Assembly (NCBI GenBank): GCA_905182985.1
Contig: CAJJDN010000025.1
Location: 1 to 64,000 of the forward strand
DNA: 64,000 nt
Reading direction: 5' to 3'
Origin: Paramecium sonneborni
Lineage: Eukaryota; Ciliophora; Oligohymenophorea; Peniculida; Parameciidae
Position 1 is the first letter of the stretch. Each line of letters begins with the position of its first letter. Below are positions 49,242-61,264 of this stretch, in pieces. The position numbers were made by a program, and so were the translations under genes. The notes beneath the pieces are model-generated. The model was not told the DNA's origin, made no database searches, and was given only the letters and a program-made list of their open reading frames with translations.

Positions 49242-51101
49242 ATGGGAAACAAACAAGTTATGGTAAATTTTGATTCTCCATTTGTTTTCTTACAAGATTT
49301 AGAGGATTAATTATAGAATAAAGGAAGTTAAAATCATCCATCTTTAGGATCTATCAGATTGTGGTAATTTAAAAAAGACCCTTAATTGTAGTTATTTTCT
49401 TTTGTATATACATATTTTTATGTTACAGGTTCTCTCAACTTCAAAATTGGATTCCAAAATGATATAAGTTCATTTATTTAGATGTAAGATATAACATCCA
49501 AATTTATTTAAATATTATGCCTGTCTAAATGATTCTATAATAGGTGGTGTTGAAAAGTAACAATATTTTTTTGAATATCATCCAAAGACATTGAACTAAT
49601 AAACCATACTTGCTCCATTAAAGGAAGAAAATATCTGGGATGTATTAAATATTTATAAATATATGTGAAGATTGTTGAACAAATTATAGATGTCATGGAA
49701 TATCTACAAAAATTAAATTTATTTCTCGGGAATCTATCAACTGAAGCTATTTTGATAGACAATAAATAAAAAGTCAAACTTTTAGATAATTTAGGCTAAT
49801 AGCGCTTAAATAAGTTTTCATTTTAAGAAGATATAATTTAATTAGGATTAATAATTCTTGAAATGATGACCCAAAGAAGTAAATTTTACTAATTATTTAT
49901 GATTAGCAAGTTAATTAAACTTTAGTAAGGCTTTAAAAAAATTGATTGGTTAATATAGTTTATAATTACTTTAATTCACAAGCAAATTATTATAAACAAA
50001 TGCAGAAACAAGAATAGATTTTATTGAATTAAAATAAATAATCAAAAATAGAATTAAAATTCCAATTACAAATAAATAAGCTCAGATTATATAAACTGAA
50101 TAAGAATACTCAAAATGCTCTATTGAACTAATTGTCGAATAATAAGAAATTGAAATAATAAAATAAAAATAACTTTAACAGTAAAATCAAATATAGAAAA
50201 TCAACACTTTACAATAAAGCCAAAACAAATAAATGTAGAAAATCAGTTTATCATAAATACCTAATTAAATTTTTTTCCCCAAAAATAATTCTAAAAAAAA
50301 AGATAAAATAAAAAACCAATTAAATAAGGAAAAGATCATAGATTTATTTTAATAAATTCACAAAATTGAAGATTTCTAAGAATAGATTTAAGCATAGAAA
50401 CAGAATCTTAATTCCTCAATTAATTCTAGTCGCAGTACATAATTATTATTTTCACCAAGTCAGAGAATATCAACCAGTCCCAATTCTTCTATCTAATCAC
50501 CTAGTAATAAATTTTCTAAGGTAATTATTATTTATTACATTATTAGAAGCAAACACGTTCTTCCAATAATATACATAATATATGAAATTTGTTTAATACA
50601 ATTTAAAAATTAATGCAAGCATTATAAAAGTAACCTCTTCATCTATTATTGGGGTTTCAGCAACCAAAACACAAAAATGTTATCCCTATTATTAATATGG
50701 TTATAAATGAATTATAATCCTCAAAAACATAGTATTTAACTATCTATGATTAATTTGGAATTTTAGAATAGAAATAATACAAAGTTGGACAATTAAATAT
50801 AAAGAGTGAGAATCAAAAAATATTTGATGACAAATTGTATGATTTCTATTAATCCTAAAAATAACTGGAAGATTACTTTTTTACAAAATAATTTCCTTAA
50901 TAATATTACATTCCTTAAGCAATAATTTTTTCTAAAAAATGTGTTTTACTTGGATTACCTTTTGAATATTTGAAAGGAGGGGAAATTCAATTTTGTGACA
51001 TAGACTAATTTGACTCAAATAAACTATATGAGTAAATTTTATTATTTATGAGGAGGATATATCTAAAATATGCATAAATAGAACAAAGAGAAGGAAAATG
51101 A
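49242..51101 (+). CDS. Protein-kinase-like protein, probably catalytically dead
   Basis: 568 aa in a model with introns of 25, 29, 25, 43 and 31 bases (1860 - 153 = 1707 bp). It starts MGNKQV (possible N-myristoylation). Residues about 120-190 have kinase C-lobe order: IIDVMEYLQKLNLFLGNLS followed by TEAILIDNKQKVKLLDNLG, then EDIIQLGLIILEMMTQ. The expected HRD is replaced by FLGNL and the DFG by DNL, and no VAIK lysine is evident, so it would be a pseudokinase. The middle is Gln/Asn/Ser-rich. The C-terminal about 130 residues form a separate domain (QQYYIPQAIIFSKKCVLLGLP) that I do not recognise. The 43-base intron near 50514-50556 is uncertain; without it the frame stops near 50583 and a second gene could start at the overlapping ATG. 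Confidence 0.55.
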
Positions 51102-51194
51102 TTAATTATATGTTAACAGAGTACTTATTGAGAATTGCATTCAATAAATTAAATTTAAAAATTCAAATTAATGTCATCAATGTGTTCTATTTCT

Positions 51195-52233
51195 TCACAC
51201 TTTTTAATTTGATCCTACACTTCTATTTCTAACTTATTGAGAAACACTAGGACATGGACGAGCAAATGTTCCGTTTGAATTAGGTCTCCAAGGTTTTTCA
51301 TATGTTTAAGTAGCACTTAATTTTTAGAATGTATTTTATTTAGTTTTAGGTATTGGCGCACCTTCTTCCATATATTATAACACTTCAAAAGTTCCTTAAA
51401 ATCCTTTTTTATTTTAATTAGCTGGTCTAAATGGAGCCCCTTTATAAAGTGGTCTTTTTATTTCTTAATTAAATGAATAAAATATTTACCAGATGAATAT
51501 CCAGCTCCATCAAGTAATATTCCATCAGCAGTAAAAGGACGATAACCATGACTAGTCGTAATAAATCTAGTTGTTCCTGGTAAAAATTTGCTTCTATGTT
51601 TAATCCTTTCTTATCTATCTAATTCTTCTTATCTATCATATGGATCAGGTATATATTCAATTTGTCCAAATACATTATGAATTGTTGTTCTTCCTAATCC
51701 TTTCTTCGCAGGATTTGTTTAAAAATTTCTTGCTTAAGTTCTAACATCCCCAGTTGGAGTTCTTGTATTAAATACTTTATCATTAAATTCTTTCATATGT
51801 TCAAATTCAGAATGTTTACTTTGATTATTGAAATTATTTACACAGATTTAACATGATCATTTGGTTTAAAACAATTAGGGTTTTTAATGGCTAATTCTCT
51901 TTCTTTATCATAAATTTATTTTGCTTTAAATTAATCTTTGTATGGATCATTTAATGTTGTGTAACCAGGTTCTAAAAATAATGCTGGTTCATGTTTTTTT
52001 TATAATTTTTTATTGACTAATACACCTTTTTCTTTACCTTAGCCTAGAGATAAATAAGTATTTGATTACTTTTTAATGCGTCGTTATATTAATCTCCTAA
52101 TAATAATGGAGGAGGTTAATTAAACAATCCATGACGCTCTCTTTTTATTATAAAAACAAAGATACCTTTAAGAAATGTTTTCTAAGTCTCTGATATAATT
52201 ATCGTTAGATGGTATTCTATACTAAGTTGACAT
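51195..52233 (-). CDS. CFAP96: CFAP96 (C4orf47-like) cilia-associated protein
   Basis: 312 aa with introns of 25, 26, 23 and 26 bases. The order of conserved patches fits the C4orf47/CFAP96 family: RHGLFNQPPPLLLGDQYND near residue 25, FLEPGYTTLNDPY, FQTNPAKKGLGRTTIHNVFG, then SKFLPGTTRF and a Gly/Pro-rich tail opening KGAPFRPANQNKKGFQGTFE. Vertebrate CFAP96 is about 310 residues and is linked to cilia and axonemes. The protein has no globular catalytic domain. Presence in a ciliated cell fits. The assignment rests on recognised patch order, not on an alignment. Confidence 0.7.
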
Positions 52234-52441
52234 ATATTTTATATTAATTATTTTTATAATGTAATTAAATATATAAATTCATTTAGAGTAAGAAGTTAAT
52301 TTGAAAGAGATGATACAAAATTAGAGATTAGATAAATTTTAATATATAAATAAATAAAAAAGAGAATAAAGATTATTATAATAATAAATATTGAATAAAA
52401 TAAATAGGGATATTATTATAATGTACTATATATAAATGAAA

Positions 52442-53411
52442 TCATGCCTTCTTCTTTAATTTAGCAGCTTATTTAGTGGCAATATCTATTTTTTTTAAAG
52501 CATTAGCTCTTCTTTATTTAGCATTTAATCTCTTGGCTCTGAATTTAGTATGATCTCTCTTTGGATTTTATTTAGCAGCTCTCTTAACTCTATCTGAACT
52601 CTTTCTAATTTCATCATGAATCTTCTTGAATAATTCTTAAACTGATTTAACTCCAGCCTATATAAATATAATTTAATAAATATACAGTTTTCAAAGTTTA
52701 TTCCCAATTATGGAATTAGACATCAAATTTAGATCTTCCATCTTTATTAGTCTTCTTTTCCTTTTATAAAAGAGCCATATATTTATCAACATGAACACCA
52801 AAGATTCTTTCTTTATGAACATTAGCATCATATTTTTCTTTTTTATCATTATCAACAACGAATCCTGGGAATCTTCTGTTATTGTGTGGAATGTGAATAC
52901 CACCATCAGCTGCACCTTTTAAGGCAGCAAATACTCTATTTCCAAGTGTTGATCTAACCAAACCAATATCAAGAACAGCAAAGAATGGTCTTCTTTCTGG
53001 ATTCTCTTTATCAGCTACATCATACAATGTTCCATCTATTGTTTTATTACCTTCATAGAATTTATCCATCTTTAATGATTTAAGTGTTCTTCTGGCTAAT
53101 AATAAACCTGTGGCATATGCAGCAGCATAATTTGTTAAACCACTTGTCAAACCAAATCTCTTCAATTCAGTTGATTCAGCAGCTGCTACTACCTTATCAC
53201 CCTTTAATGTAGCATAAATGACTTAACAAATGATCTTTGTGTTTGTATGTCTAACTACAAATCTGTATTTTGGTGAATTATATTTATCCTTATCTTAAGT
53301 TATCATTCTGCTTCTTGCATAGTAATCTGTCTTTCCTTCTCTTCGTCTTCTGAATTTTGTTTAGAATCTTTTGAAGTATGGTGTTCCTTTAACAAGCTTA
53401 ACAAATGCCAT
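52442..53411 (-). CDS. RPL5: 60S ribosomal protein L5 (uL18)
   Basis: 313 aa with one 28-base intron close to the C-terminus. It has the eukaryotic L5 order: MAFVKLVKGTPYFKRFQTK, RRRREGKTDYYARSRMI, YNSPKYRFVVRHTNTKIICQ, GLTNYAAAYATGLLLARR, ALKGAADGGIHIPHNNRRF, and a lysine-rich C-terminal helix (RAANALKKI-like RANALKKIDIATKQAAK). It binds 5S rRNA with uL5 and joins the central protuberance of the large subunit. Length is close to the human protein (297 aa). Gene density of charged codons and GC is a little higher than the neighbours, as expected for a highly expressed gene. Confidence 0.97.
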
Positions 53412-54390
53412 TAATTATTAAAAAGATTTGAATTTTTCATAAATTAAACACAAATACTTATATATATAAATTATCAAATATTATTCTGATTTAAATATTA
53501 TGCTCTTTTATATATCATTAATTATTAACTACCTCCATAATTGGAAAACTTATATATGAAGATTGATTAGACCTTTATAAAAACCTTAGTTCTTAGTTGT
53601 TAAATGATTATAAAGTTTAGAAGAGGGTAGAGGGAAGAAAACTTTAAAAATAAAAACTTGGGAGTATTTTATACTAAAATTTTATGAAAAAAACCAAACG
53701 ATAAAAATAAATAAATGAAATAAATTGATAAATACACAGAAATTTAGGGATTATTAATAATTCTAAAAAATTCCCTTTTGTTAACTTTATATTTATATAA
53801 ATATATACCTATGAATACCTACTATAAAGCCTTTGAAAGTTTTTCATATCAAATAAAAACAAAATATCTAAATTACTTTTAATAAAAATTTATACAGAAT
53901 TGCTTAATATTAAATATAAAAATTGATTTTAAAGGAACATCTATCTCTTTATTTTGATATTAAATCATTTTATCTTCAAGCAGAAATATTAATACATTAA
54001 AATAAATGAATACTTATTTAGATATTTGAGTTTTTAACACTGATAATCTGAAAATTTCTAAAAGACTAAAATTATAATTTTATTATTTCTTAATACTCTG
54101 AGCATACACAACAAATAAAAAATTTAAATTTCACACTTAATTATTATTTATCCATATAATTTTTTTTTTTAAATACAGCATTCCTTTCCTTTTTTAAATT
54201 TAATTTAAATTTAATAACCTAGATTTTGAGTAAGTTTTACTTTAGTTCTTTAAAAATTATTAACCTATATTATCACATTAAAACTATGTTTTATGAATAA
54301 ATGAAATGTTTTATCTTAGATTGATATATTATTTTTTCTAATTTAGCATATAATTAATTCAAATTAATTTTTTTCAGTTAATAAATTTTC
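53412..54390. other. About 1 kb divergent intergenic region
   Basis: Lies between the divergent starts of the L5 gene and the SFI1-like gene. Very A/T-rich, no coding frame seen. The L5 promoter presumably lies near 53412-53600. Confidence 0.5.
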
Positions 54391-56466
54391 ATGATTAAAG
54401 TGGAAAGCGATGTGACTCCAAATTTTTAACCTTAAAAAAGCATTTTAAAGTAGATGGAAGAGACTATGTAAATTATACAAAGACCTAAACCTCTTTAAGC
54501 TCCTTTAATTTAATAAGAGGAATTTTCATAATAATCAATGTTACTAAAAGAAATTGATTTTTTTTGTTAAAAGTTAACTACTGTAAAAAAAACAAAACCT
54601 AAAATTGATGATGTATCTACTAAATAATTCACATGTTCAACACCAGAAATTTATAAATTATAAATGTTAAATGAACCAGATGATGATAATGAAGAATAAT
54701 AACATTAAGTTAAATTTGCAGATGAATAATAGAAAGATTAAGAAAAAATTAGAACGATTCCTAATGAATCTATGTTTTAAAAAAGAACAGGTATTGTGAA
54801 ATAAATATAACCAAAATTAATAATAAAAAAATTAGAATTTGAATTAGAAAATCCACCTACTTGGATTCCAGTGAAAATTGAAAAATAATTAGAATTAGAG
54901 TTGAAATTGAATTTAAATATATGCATATTTTGGCCTGAGGAAGAATTAGCTAATTTAAGAACATAAAATATTAATATCTTATCTTTAATAGAGAGTATGA
55001 AAAATATAAATTATTTTAATCACTCAATAAAATAAAAGAATAATACTAATTTTCAAGAATTTACAATTCTAAGCATTTAACTCTTATAATAATTAAAAAT
55101 CTATAGTATTACATTATGTTTGAATTATATTCATCCTATTAGAGAACTTTGTATAAGATTAAATGACATAAAAAAAGAATTATTGAGTGAAGCTCTTTAT
55201 GAAAGAAAGAAAAGTATGTTATTATTAGAGTAAAAACGAATAATCAAAAAAATGTTCTTAAGATATTTATTTTTAAGAGTTAAATACAAAGGGGCAATAA
55301 ATAAAATAATAAATGATGTTCAATAGATAAGGCGAATGATTAACTAAAAAAAATATTTCTAAAAGCTATACATATATTCTTAAAGGAATAAATAAAAAAA
55401 TGAATTTTATGAATTGGTTAGCGATCATATGAGAGTAAGAACATTAAATACAATATTTCAAAATTGGAGGATTTTACAATAATGTTTAGTTCGATAAAGA
55501 AATGGTACAAAATTGATAAAATAAATTATAATTAAATAATCTTTAGGATAATGGAAATAGATAACTAAATAGATCATTTAATAATAAGCAATCTAATTAT
55601 AATTAGAGAGAGAATAAAGACAAAATATATAAAATATTTAAAATGCTGAAAATTTAAAAGAGGATAAGGATGATGATGATAATTAAGTATTATCATAATT
55701 TTTAACAGATGAAAAACCTAAACATATATATGATGGGCCTAATTGTCTAAATGATTTATATACAATTTATGAAAGAGAAACTTAGGCAAAGAAAATTAAA
55801 GTCATAATCTTTGAACTTAAAGAAGACTTAAAATTATGTCCAAATTTGATGTAAAAAGTATTTATTAAATGGAAAGTAGCATTTCTATAAAGACATAGAT
55901 AAAAAGAATTTATATAAATTATGCAATTAAAAAAAATGTAAAAGATTTTTTAATTTTGGAGAAGTGATAAAGAATATCATCCATTTTATCAGTTTATATT
56001 AAAAAGGAAAGGACTTGAGGGATTTAGATATAATTAATTAACAAATAAATAATAAAAGCTATAAGAATAATTAAAGATAATAACTTTAAAATAATAAAGG
56101 CAATAAATAGAAGATATGGCAATAGAAGTTTACAATAAAAATGTTCAGAAAAAAGCATTTTTTGCATGGAAACATTTAGTGAATAATGATAATTTACAAA
56201 TATTATGGAAATCTCTTTCAGATTAAAAATTGAAGCAAGATTTTGAAATAGTGTAACTTAAATATGATATTATTTAAAAGAAAAGAAAAATTAAATATTT
56301 TAAAAAATGGGTTGTAAATTTTATAAAAAGTAGAAGATCTATAAAAAATCTATAACAATGTGAAGTGACTGCAAAAGAAAAAGCAATTGAAAGTTTAATA
56401 AGAATTGCATTCGAAACATCAATGAAAACATAGTTTAAATGGCTAGAATACTATAAAGATAATTGA
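54391..56466 (+). CDS. SFI1-like centrin-binding repeat protein
   Basis: Intronless frame of 692 codons. After a disordered N-terminus of about 190 residues the protein is almost all helix, with scattered SFI1-type repeats in which an aromatic-hydrophobic and a W-R or W-K pair end a helix: TLNTIFQNWRIL, QSLGQWKQIT, KVFIKWKVAFLQR, KIFQFWRSDKEY, KAFFAWKHLV, KYFKKWVVNFIK and TQFKWLEYYKD. Such F/L-x-x-W-(R/K) repeats bind centrin in yeast and ciliates, where SFI1 proteins form the infraciliary lattice and basal-body fibres. Spacing here is irregular and repeats are few, so centrin binding is likely but not certain. Confidence 0.65.
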
Positions 56467-56605
56467 TTTTTAATTTTATAATTTTTAACCAAATTTTTCT
56501 GGAATTAAGAGAACTTTAAATATTTAAAATAATGATTTATATAAAATAAAAGATTTTTAATTATTTTAAATTATGATTTATATAAAATAAAAATAATTTG
56601 TATTT

Positions 56606-58334
56606 TCATAAATGTAGTTAAAACTATTCTAGACTGGCTAAAATTTATAAACGTTCCTTTTCATTAAGTTCATCTGCAATTCTTTTCTTAAATCTAATGA
56701 TAGATTTTTCAACTGAATATTCCATCATTTTTTCTTTCAAAATATTTTTAGTTGAATGTCCATCCTTTTTTTAAATAGGAATAGAAATCTCTTCATTGAT
56801 TGATTACTATATAAATAAAATAAATTTACATTTCTTGAAAATGATACATCTTCAATATCTTTTATAATTTTTTATTCATCATCTTTTTCTTTTTAATTAA
56901 GTTCAATAACTCTCATAGCTATTTCTTAAGTTTATCTTCTTTTTTCAGGATTATAGAGATCTCTTTCATCTCTAGTACTTAAATCTTATGCTTAAAATTC
57001 TTTAGATATGACTTTTCTTCTTAATTCTAAATTTTTATCATCTTTCATGTGTAAATAAATAAGTTTGCATCTATCAACATATAAAGGTTCTAATTTTGTT
57101 TTGTATTATGTATTAAATTTTATATGAGTGTAAACTTCAATATCTAAAGCTAAATTCTTAATATATTAAAACAAAGTATTATCAGTATAATTTATAATCT
57201 CTCTTTCTAATTAAGTAATAGATGAAGGATCTTTTTCATACATAATTTTTAATTCTTCTATACCATAAAAAATAACAGAAAAGAATTTTTCTCTTACTTC
57301 TTATCTTTTCTTTTCGAAATTAGAAACATTAGATTCCATTTATCTATATCTCTCAACCCAACTTTTCATTTTTTCAACAGCTTAAGGTGATATGTTCTTA
57401 AAAGGTTAAGATTATTATTTTTATTATTCTTGAGGATTATTTTATGAAATATTAATTTCATTTATTTAATTCTTATCTTTTGAATTTCCATTAGTATTTT
57501 AATTGACAATTTAAACTTTTATGTCTTATTTAACAATTTAAACTTTGGATTAAATTGGTCCATCTTTAGTTTTTATTTTTTTAACTATTTTTTCTAAATC
57601 AATTCTTCTTTCATTTCTATCTATTTATTCTTCTTCTTCTTCTTCTTCAATCAAAATAGATCTTTATTATTCATATGTTTTTTATTGATTAGTTTAAATA
57701 ACAATTGTAGATGGTCTAACTTATAATGCATCCCTTATACGATCTGTAATTTAATTATTAGATAGTATTTCTCTACATGAATCACAATTAGCATTTCCTT
57801 AATCAATTTGTTTAATTAAACATTCAGCATGAAATGGCTTTTCACATGAAGTACATAACACTAGTATCTAATCTGGGTTTACATATTAACCACAAAAACA
57901 CTATTTTAATAGAGGCATCAAATCTTTGGATATAAACTATTATCTCATCACATATCCTTTTTTTTCAGTCATTTGAATATACTCTGGAAGTTTACTTAGT
58001 TAGACTTTTTCAATTATATCAGACATTTTTCCTTTCTTTAATTAATCTGTCTTAAACACTTCATACAATCCATGATGTTGTTGCTTACCTAATAAAAATT
58101 AATAAAAAAGAAAAACACAATAATAAGGATTATTTGAAAATGTGTGTTGTGTAATAATTATATACAATTAAATATACAATAAATAAACCAACCTGTTGGT
58201 AATTCTTCACTTAAAATGTATTCGAAATATTCGAACCAATCTTCTTCTCGACTGAAGTTCTCTATTTTTCCTATGCCAAAGGTATTACCCTTTTTAAATT
58301 TGACGAAATCAGAAAAATTATAGTTTTCACTCAT
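56606..58334 (-). CDS. BAH - PHD finger - TFIIS central domain protein
   Basis: 533 aa with introns of 104 and 23 bases. BAH domain about residues 5-95 (DFVKFKKGNTFGIGKIENF followed later by GLYEVFKTDQLKKGKM). PHD finger residues 111-152 with Cys111, 113, 126, 129, His134, Cys137, 149 and 152 (C4-H-C3). An acidic run and basic linker lead to a TFIIS-M domain at about 265-400 (WVERYRQMESNVSNFEKKR; KLIYLHMKDDKNLELRRKVI), the fold found in Bye1, PHF3 and DIDO, which contacts RNA polymerase II. So the product likely reads histone tails and binds Pol II. The 104-base intron (58089-58192) is far longer than normal here and splits the BAH domain; its removal is what keeps the frame. Confidence 0.85.
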
Positions 58335-58615
58335 TAAATTATTTTTATTAATGACTTCATAATTAGAATGTATTTGATTTGAAAACAAATAAATGTGTGA
58401 TAATTTATAAATCCTCATAATTAATATAATCATTTTCCAACTTATTTTAATCCTTCTTAATAATACATAATGTTTACTCTCTCCTTTTATCAACTATAAA
58501 ATACTTATTACGAAATATCCCTGGCTTTAGTAGTCTAAGATTACTAATTATTTCTAAAATTTGATAATGAATATGCTAGAGCTTTCTTTTAAATATATTT
58601 ATATATAAATTACAG

Positions 58616-59715
58616 AAGTTTCACAATCAAATTCTCCATATAGTAATTTATCTTTCATTCTTAAATGAGTTTAATCACTATAAGCTTCCTTTACTTCACT
58701 TTTATATCTTAAATCTACTGATAAATTAGATCTATTTTTCAACAATCATTATTATTTTTTACTCTTTATGATGTACTAGATAAAAGAGTGATTTTCCCAT
58801 AAGTTTTTCCCAATCGATTTTCAGATCTTATACCAGGCCCAGCATAATATGTACATATAGTTATTAAATATGATTTCTATTCTCTTATATTTATATTAAA
58901 TCTTAATCAAAACCCTATGTAGGCATAAAACTATATTTAAAAAATATCATTCACAGTCCATCCTGGAATAGAATTAGCATTTTTCTACTTAAAACATTTT
59001 TAAAGAATTATTTATAATTAAAATTTTCATGAACTAAAAACTGAAAAACTTCAAAACATCAAATTTTTTTTATTTAAAATATTTTTGTTTTAAAAATAAT
59101 TAAGATTAATATGATAATATTTGGTAGGACTATTTTTATAATTTCTTTTTAAATTTAAATAGTTTCAATCAAATCATTCTTCTCTTCAATTCACTTTATG
59201 TCAATTAATAGGATTTTAAGAATTTTTTTTCATAATCTCTTTTTTTATTTTAGAATCTTCATGTTATTGTTATTCTTCTCCATTTATCTTTAAATTCATA
59301 GAAAAAATCTTAAATCAAAAAATAATGTGATTAAAAGAATAGTTATGGTTAAAAATAACCAATATAACTCAAAATGTATCTTTTTAAATTTTATGATTAT
59401 CAATATTATTGACAATTACAGGTTTATGGTTCAATTGAAATAGTTGCTATGATAATCTGGAGACAACTTGATTATCTAAAGTATCGTTATCTCTTGAATA
59501 TAATCTTAAAGTAATTAAATTTATAACAACTATTTAAAAAATGTTTAATAATAGATGTTTTGTCAATTACTTATTCATTTTAATCATTAATATATGCACT
59601 CATAAAATTTATACTATGTCTATTCCTTGTAGAATTCCTATGGTTAATTTTAGAATAAATTAATCTAGTGTTTCTTTTTCTTTGCCCTGCACTTTGAATG
59701 AGATATCATATGCTA
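58616..59715 (-). pseudogene. Possible gene relic with many in-frame TGA codons
   Basis: A single minus-strand phase, from about 59715 to 58740, reads with patches of coding character: AYDISFKVQGKEKETLDQFI, RDNDTLDNQVVSRLSQQLF, IPGWTVNDIFQIQFYAYIGF and YYAGPGIRSENRLGKTYGK. It is interrupted by about eleven TGA triplets, several at positions where tryptophan would fit (for example 58907-58909 after AYIGF). A further patch, RSNLSVDLRYKSEVKEAYS (58650-58730), is in a shifted phase. No clean set of short introns repairs it. It may be a decayed gene. With only one stop codon in this code, open frames also arise by chance, so the call is weak. Confidence 0.35.
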
Positions 59716-60356
59716 TAATAAAATATATATACATTAATAAAATAATAAGTAAATTATTCCAAAATAATTTTTATGTAATATAATATTATTAAGGTTAGCA
59801 TATCATTATATAAATCAAATCTGTATCTACTTAATAGCTTTGTTCATATCTTTCTATACTTTTAGATTGGTGATTATGACAAACTAAGTAAACTACTAGA
59901 TTTCAAAATAATTCTATACTTCAAGTTATAAATTTGTCATATTGTAGTAAATTTCTAATTAAATTGATGGTTTACTCGTAAAAATCTACTTAAATTTTAA
60001 TAAAACAGCTATTTGCATTAAATAAAAATTAGCTACTAATTCTATTGATATAATTTCTATTCTGAAAGACAAGAATTAACATGACTATCATTTTATCAAT
60101 TAATTTCCAACATTTCTTTGTTACTCTATCAGAATCTTATCTAAATTGCTGGAAATAATATAATGATAAAATTATTATTTTTCTTCAATTTCTTATATTA
60201 GTTAAAATTGTTCTGGATTCTTCAATTTATTTATTTATATTTTACGATGATGTAATGACGAATTATTTGTCAAGTGAAGGTTTAGTTCTTGATTGAGAAG
60301 ACTAGTTCTAAGTGTTAACTTCCTATGATCTTCGTTCATTAATTTAATTAAAATAA
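59716..60356. other. Intergenic, nothing recognised
   Basis: A/T-rich sequence upstream of the Gln-rich gene at 60357. No gene, RNA or repeat seen. Confidence 0.5.
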
Positions 60357-61203
60357 ATGGCAGAAGACCTTAATCATTTTGCTAAATATCAAACCTTTTC
60401 TTCATATTCAACAATATTTAACGAAATGGATGCTCAATCCTAAACTTAAGCTTTAAGAAGAAATCCATTAGAATATTATACAAAGAGAGGCTTAGATCCA
60501 CCAAAAACAATCTATGGAGATCCAGCTAAAATTCTTGATCACTAAGATCCTTAAAAATAAGATTAAACTAAAGAAGTTAATATTGTTGGATCGGTTCATC
60601 ACTTTGCAAGTGAAATAAATCGCTTATGTTAGGAAGTTGGCAAAATAATATAAAAACCTTAAGCTATCAAAGATCAGTTGAATCATAAAAAGAAAAAATC
60701 TTAAGATAAACTGCATAATCATCCTTCCAGTGATATGTAAATTTAATCACTCTAATAAATTAACTCTTTCAATGATTTTAATTCATAAATTCAACAATAG
60801 AATCAATAACTACAATTATAAGATTAATTATATGATTAATAACATATTAGAGGGAATTAATCAATCAGACCTAATGGTTTAAAACAAAATCTATAATTAT
60901 CATTATCACCATAAAATTAATAAATAGATTCGTTATAACAATAAGTATAGAATTCATAACATAGAGATGAATAATCATTCCATGCTTAAAAAAAAACAGT
61001 ATAATAATTATATTAAAGAAATCATAAATCTGGTATTCTAATTTATCATATTTCTTTTAGTATTTTCTGTAGAGGAATAGTCAAGAAAAATAAAAAACAA
61101 TCAAAAACCTTATGTGAGTTCTCTTACTGAATTAGCACAACATTAGGATGAAGAAATATAAAAGGCTATTAAAATATTATAGGGAGGATAAAAGAAACCT
61201 TGA
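60357..61203 (+). CDS. Glutamine-rich hypothetical protein, 272 aa
   Basis: 273 codons after a 28-base intron near the 3' end. The N-terminal 90 residues are ordinary (KYQTFSSYSTIFNEMDAQ, KEVNIVGSVHHFASEINRL). The middle 100 residues are very glutamine-rich, almost all written as TAA or TAG, for example around NSQIQQQNQQLQLQDQLYDQ. A standard-code reader would see dozens of stops here. The C-terminus returns to mixed composition. No known domain. A short conserved-looking motif, VHHFASEINRL, may be a peptide-binding element. Confidence 0.6.
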
Positions 61204-61264
61204 AAATGATTATGTAACTTTTTTAAATAAAATAAAAATTTTAACTAAATTAGGTTTATATAAT

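Noticed and set aside
52525..53165. Three short minus-strand ORFs over the L5 gene
   Set aside because: One is an internal piece of L5, the others are out-of-frame shadows.
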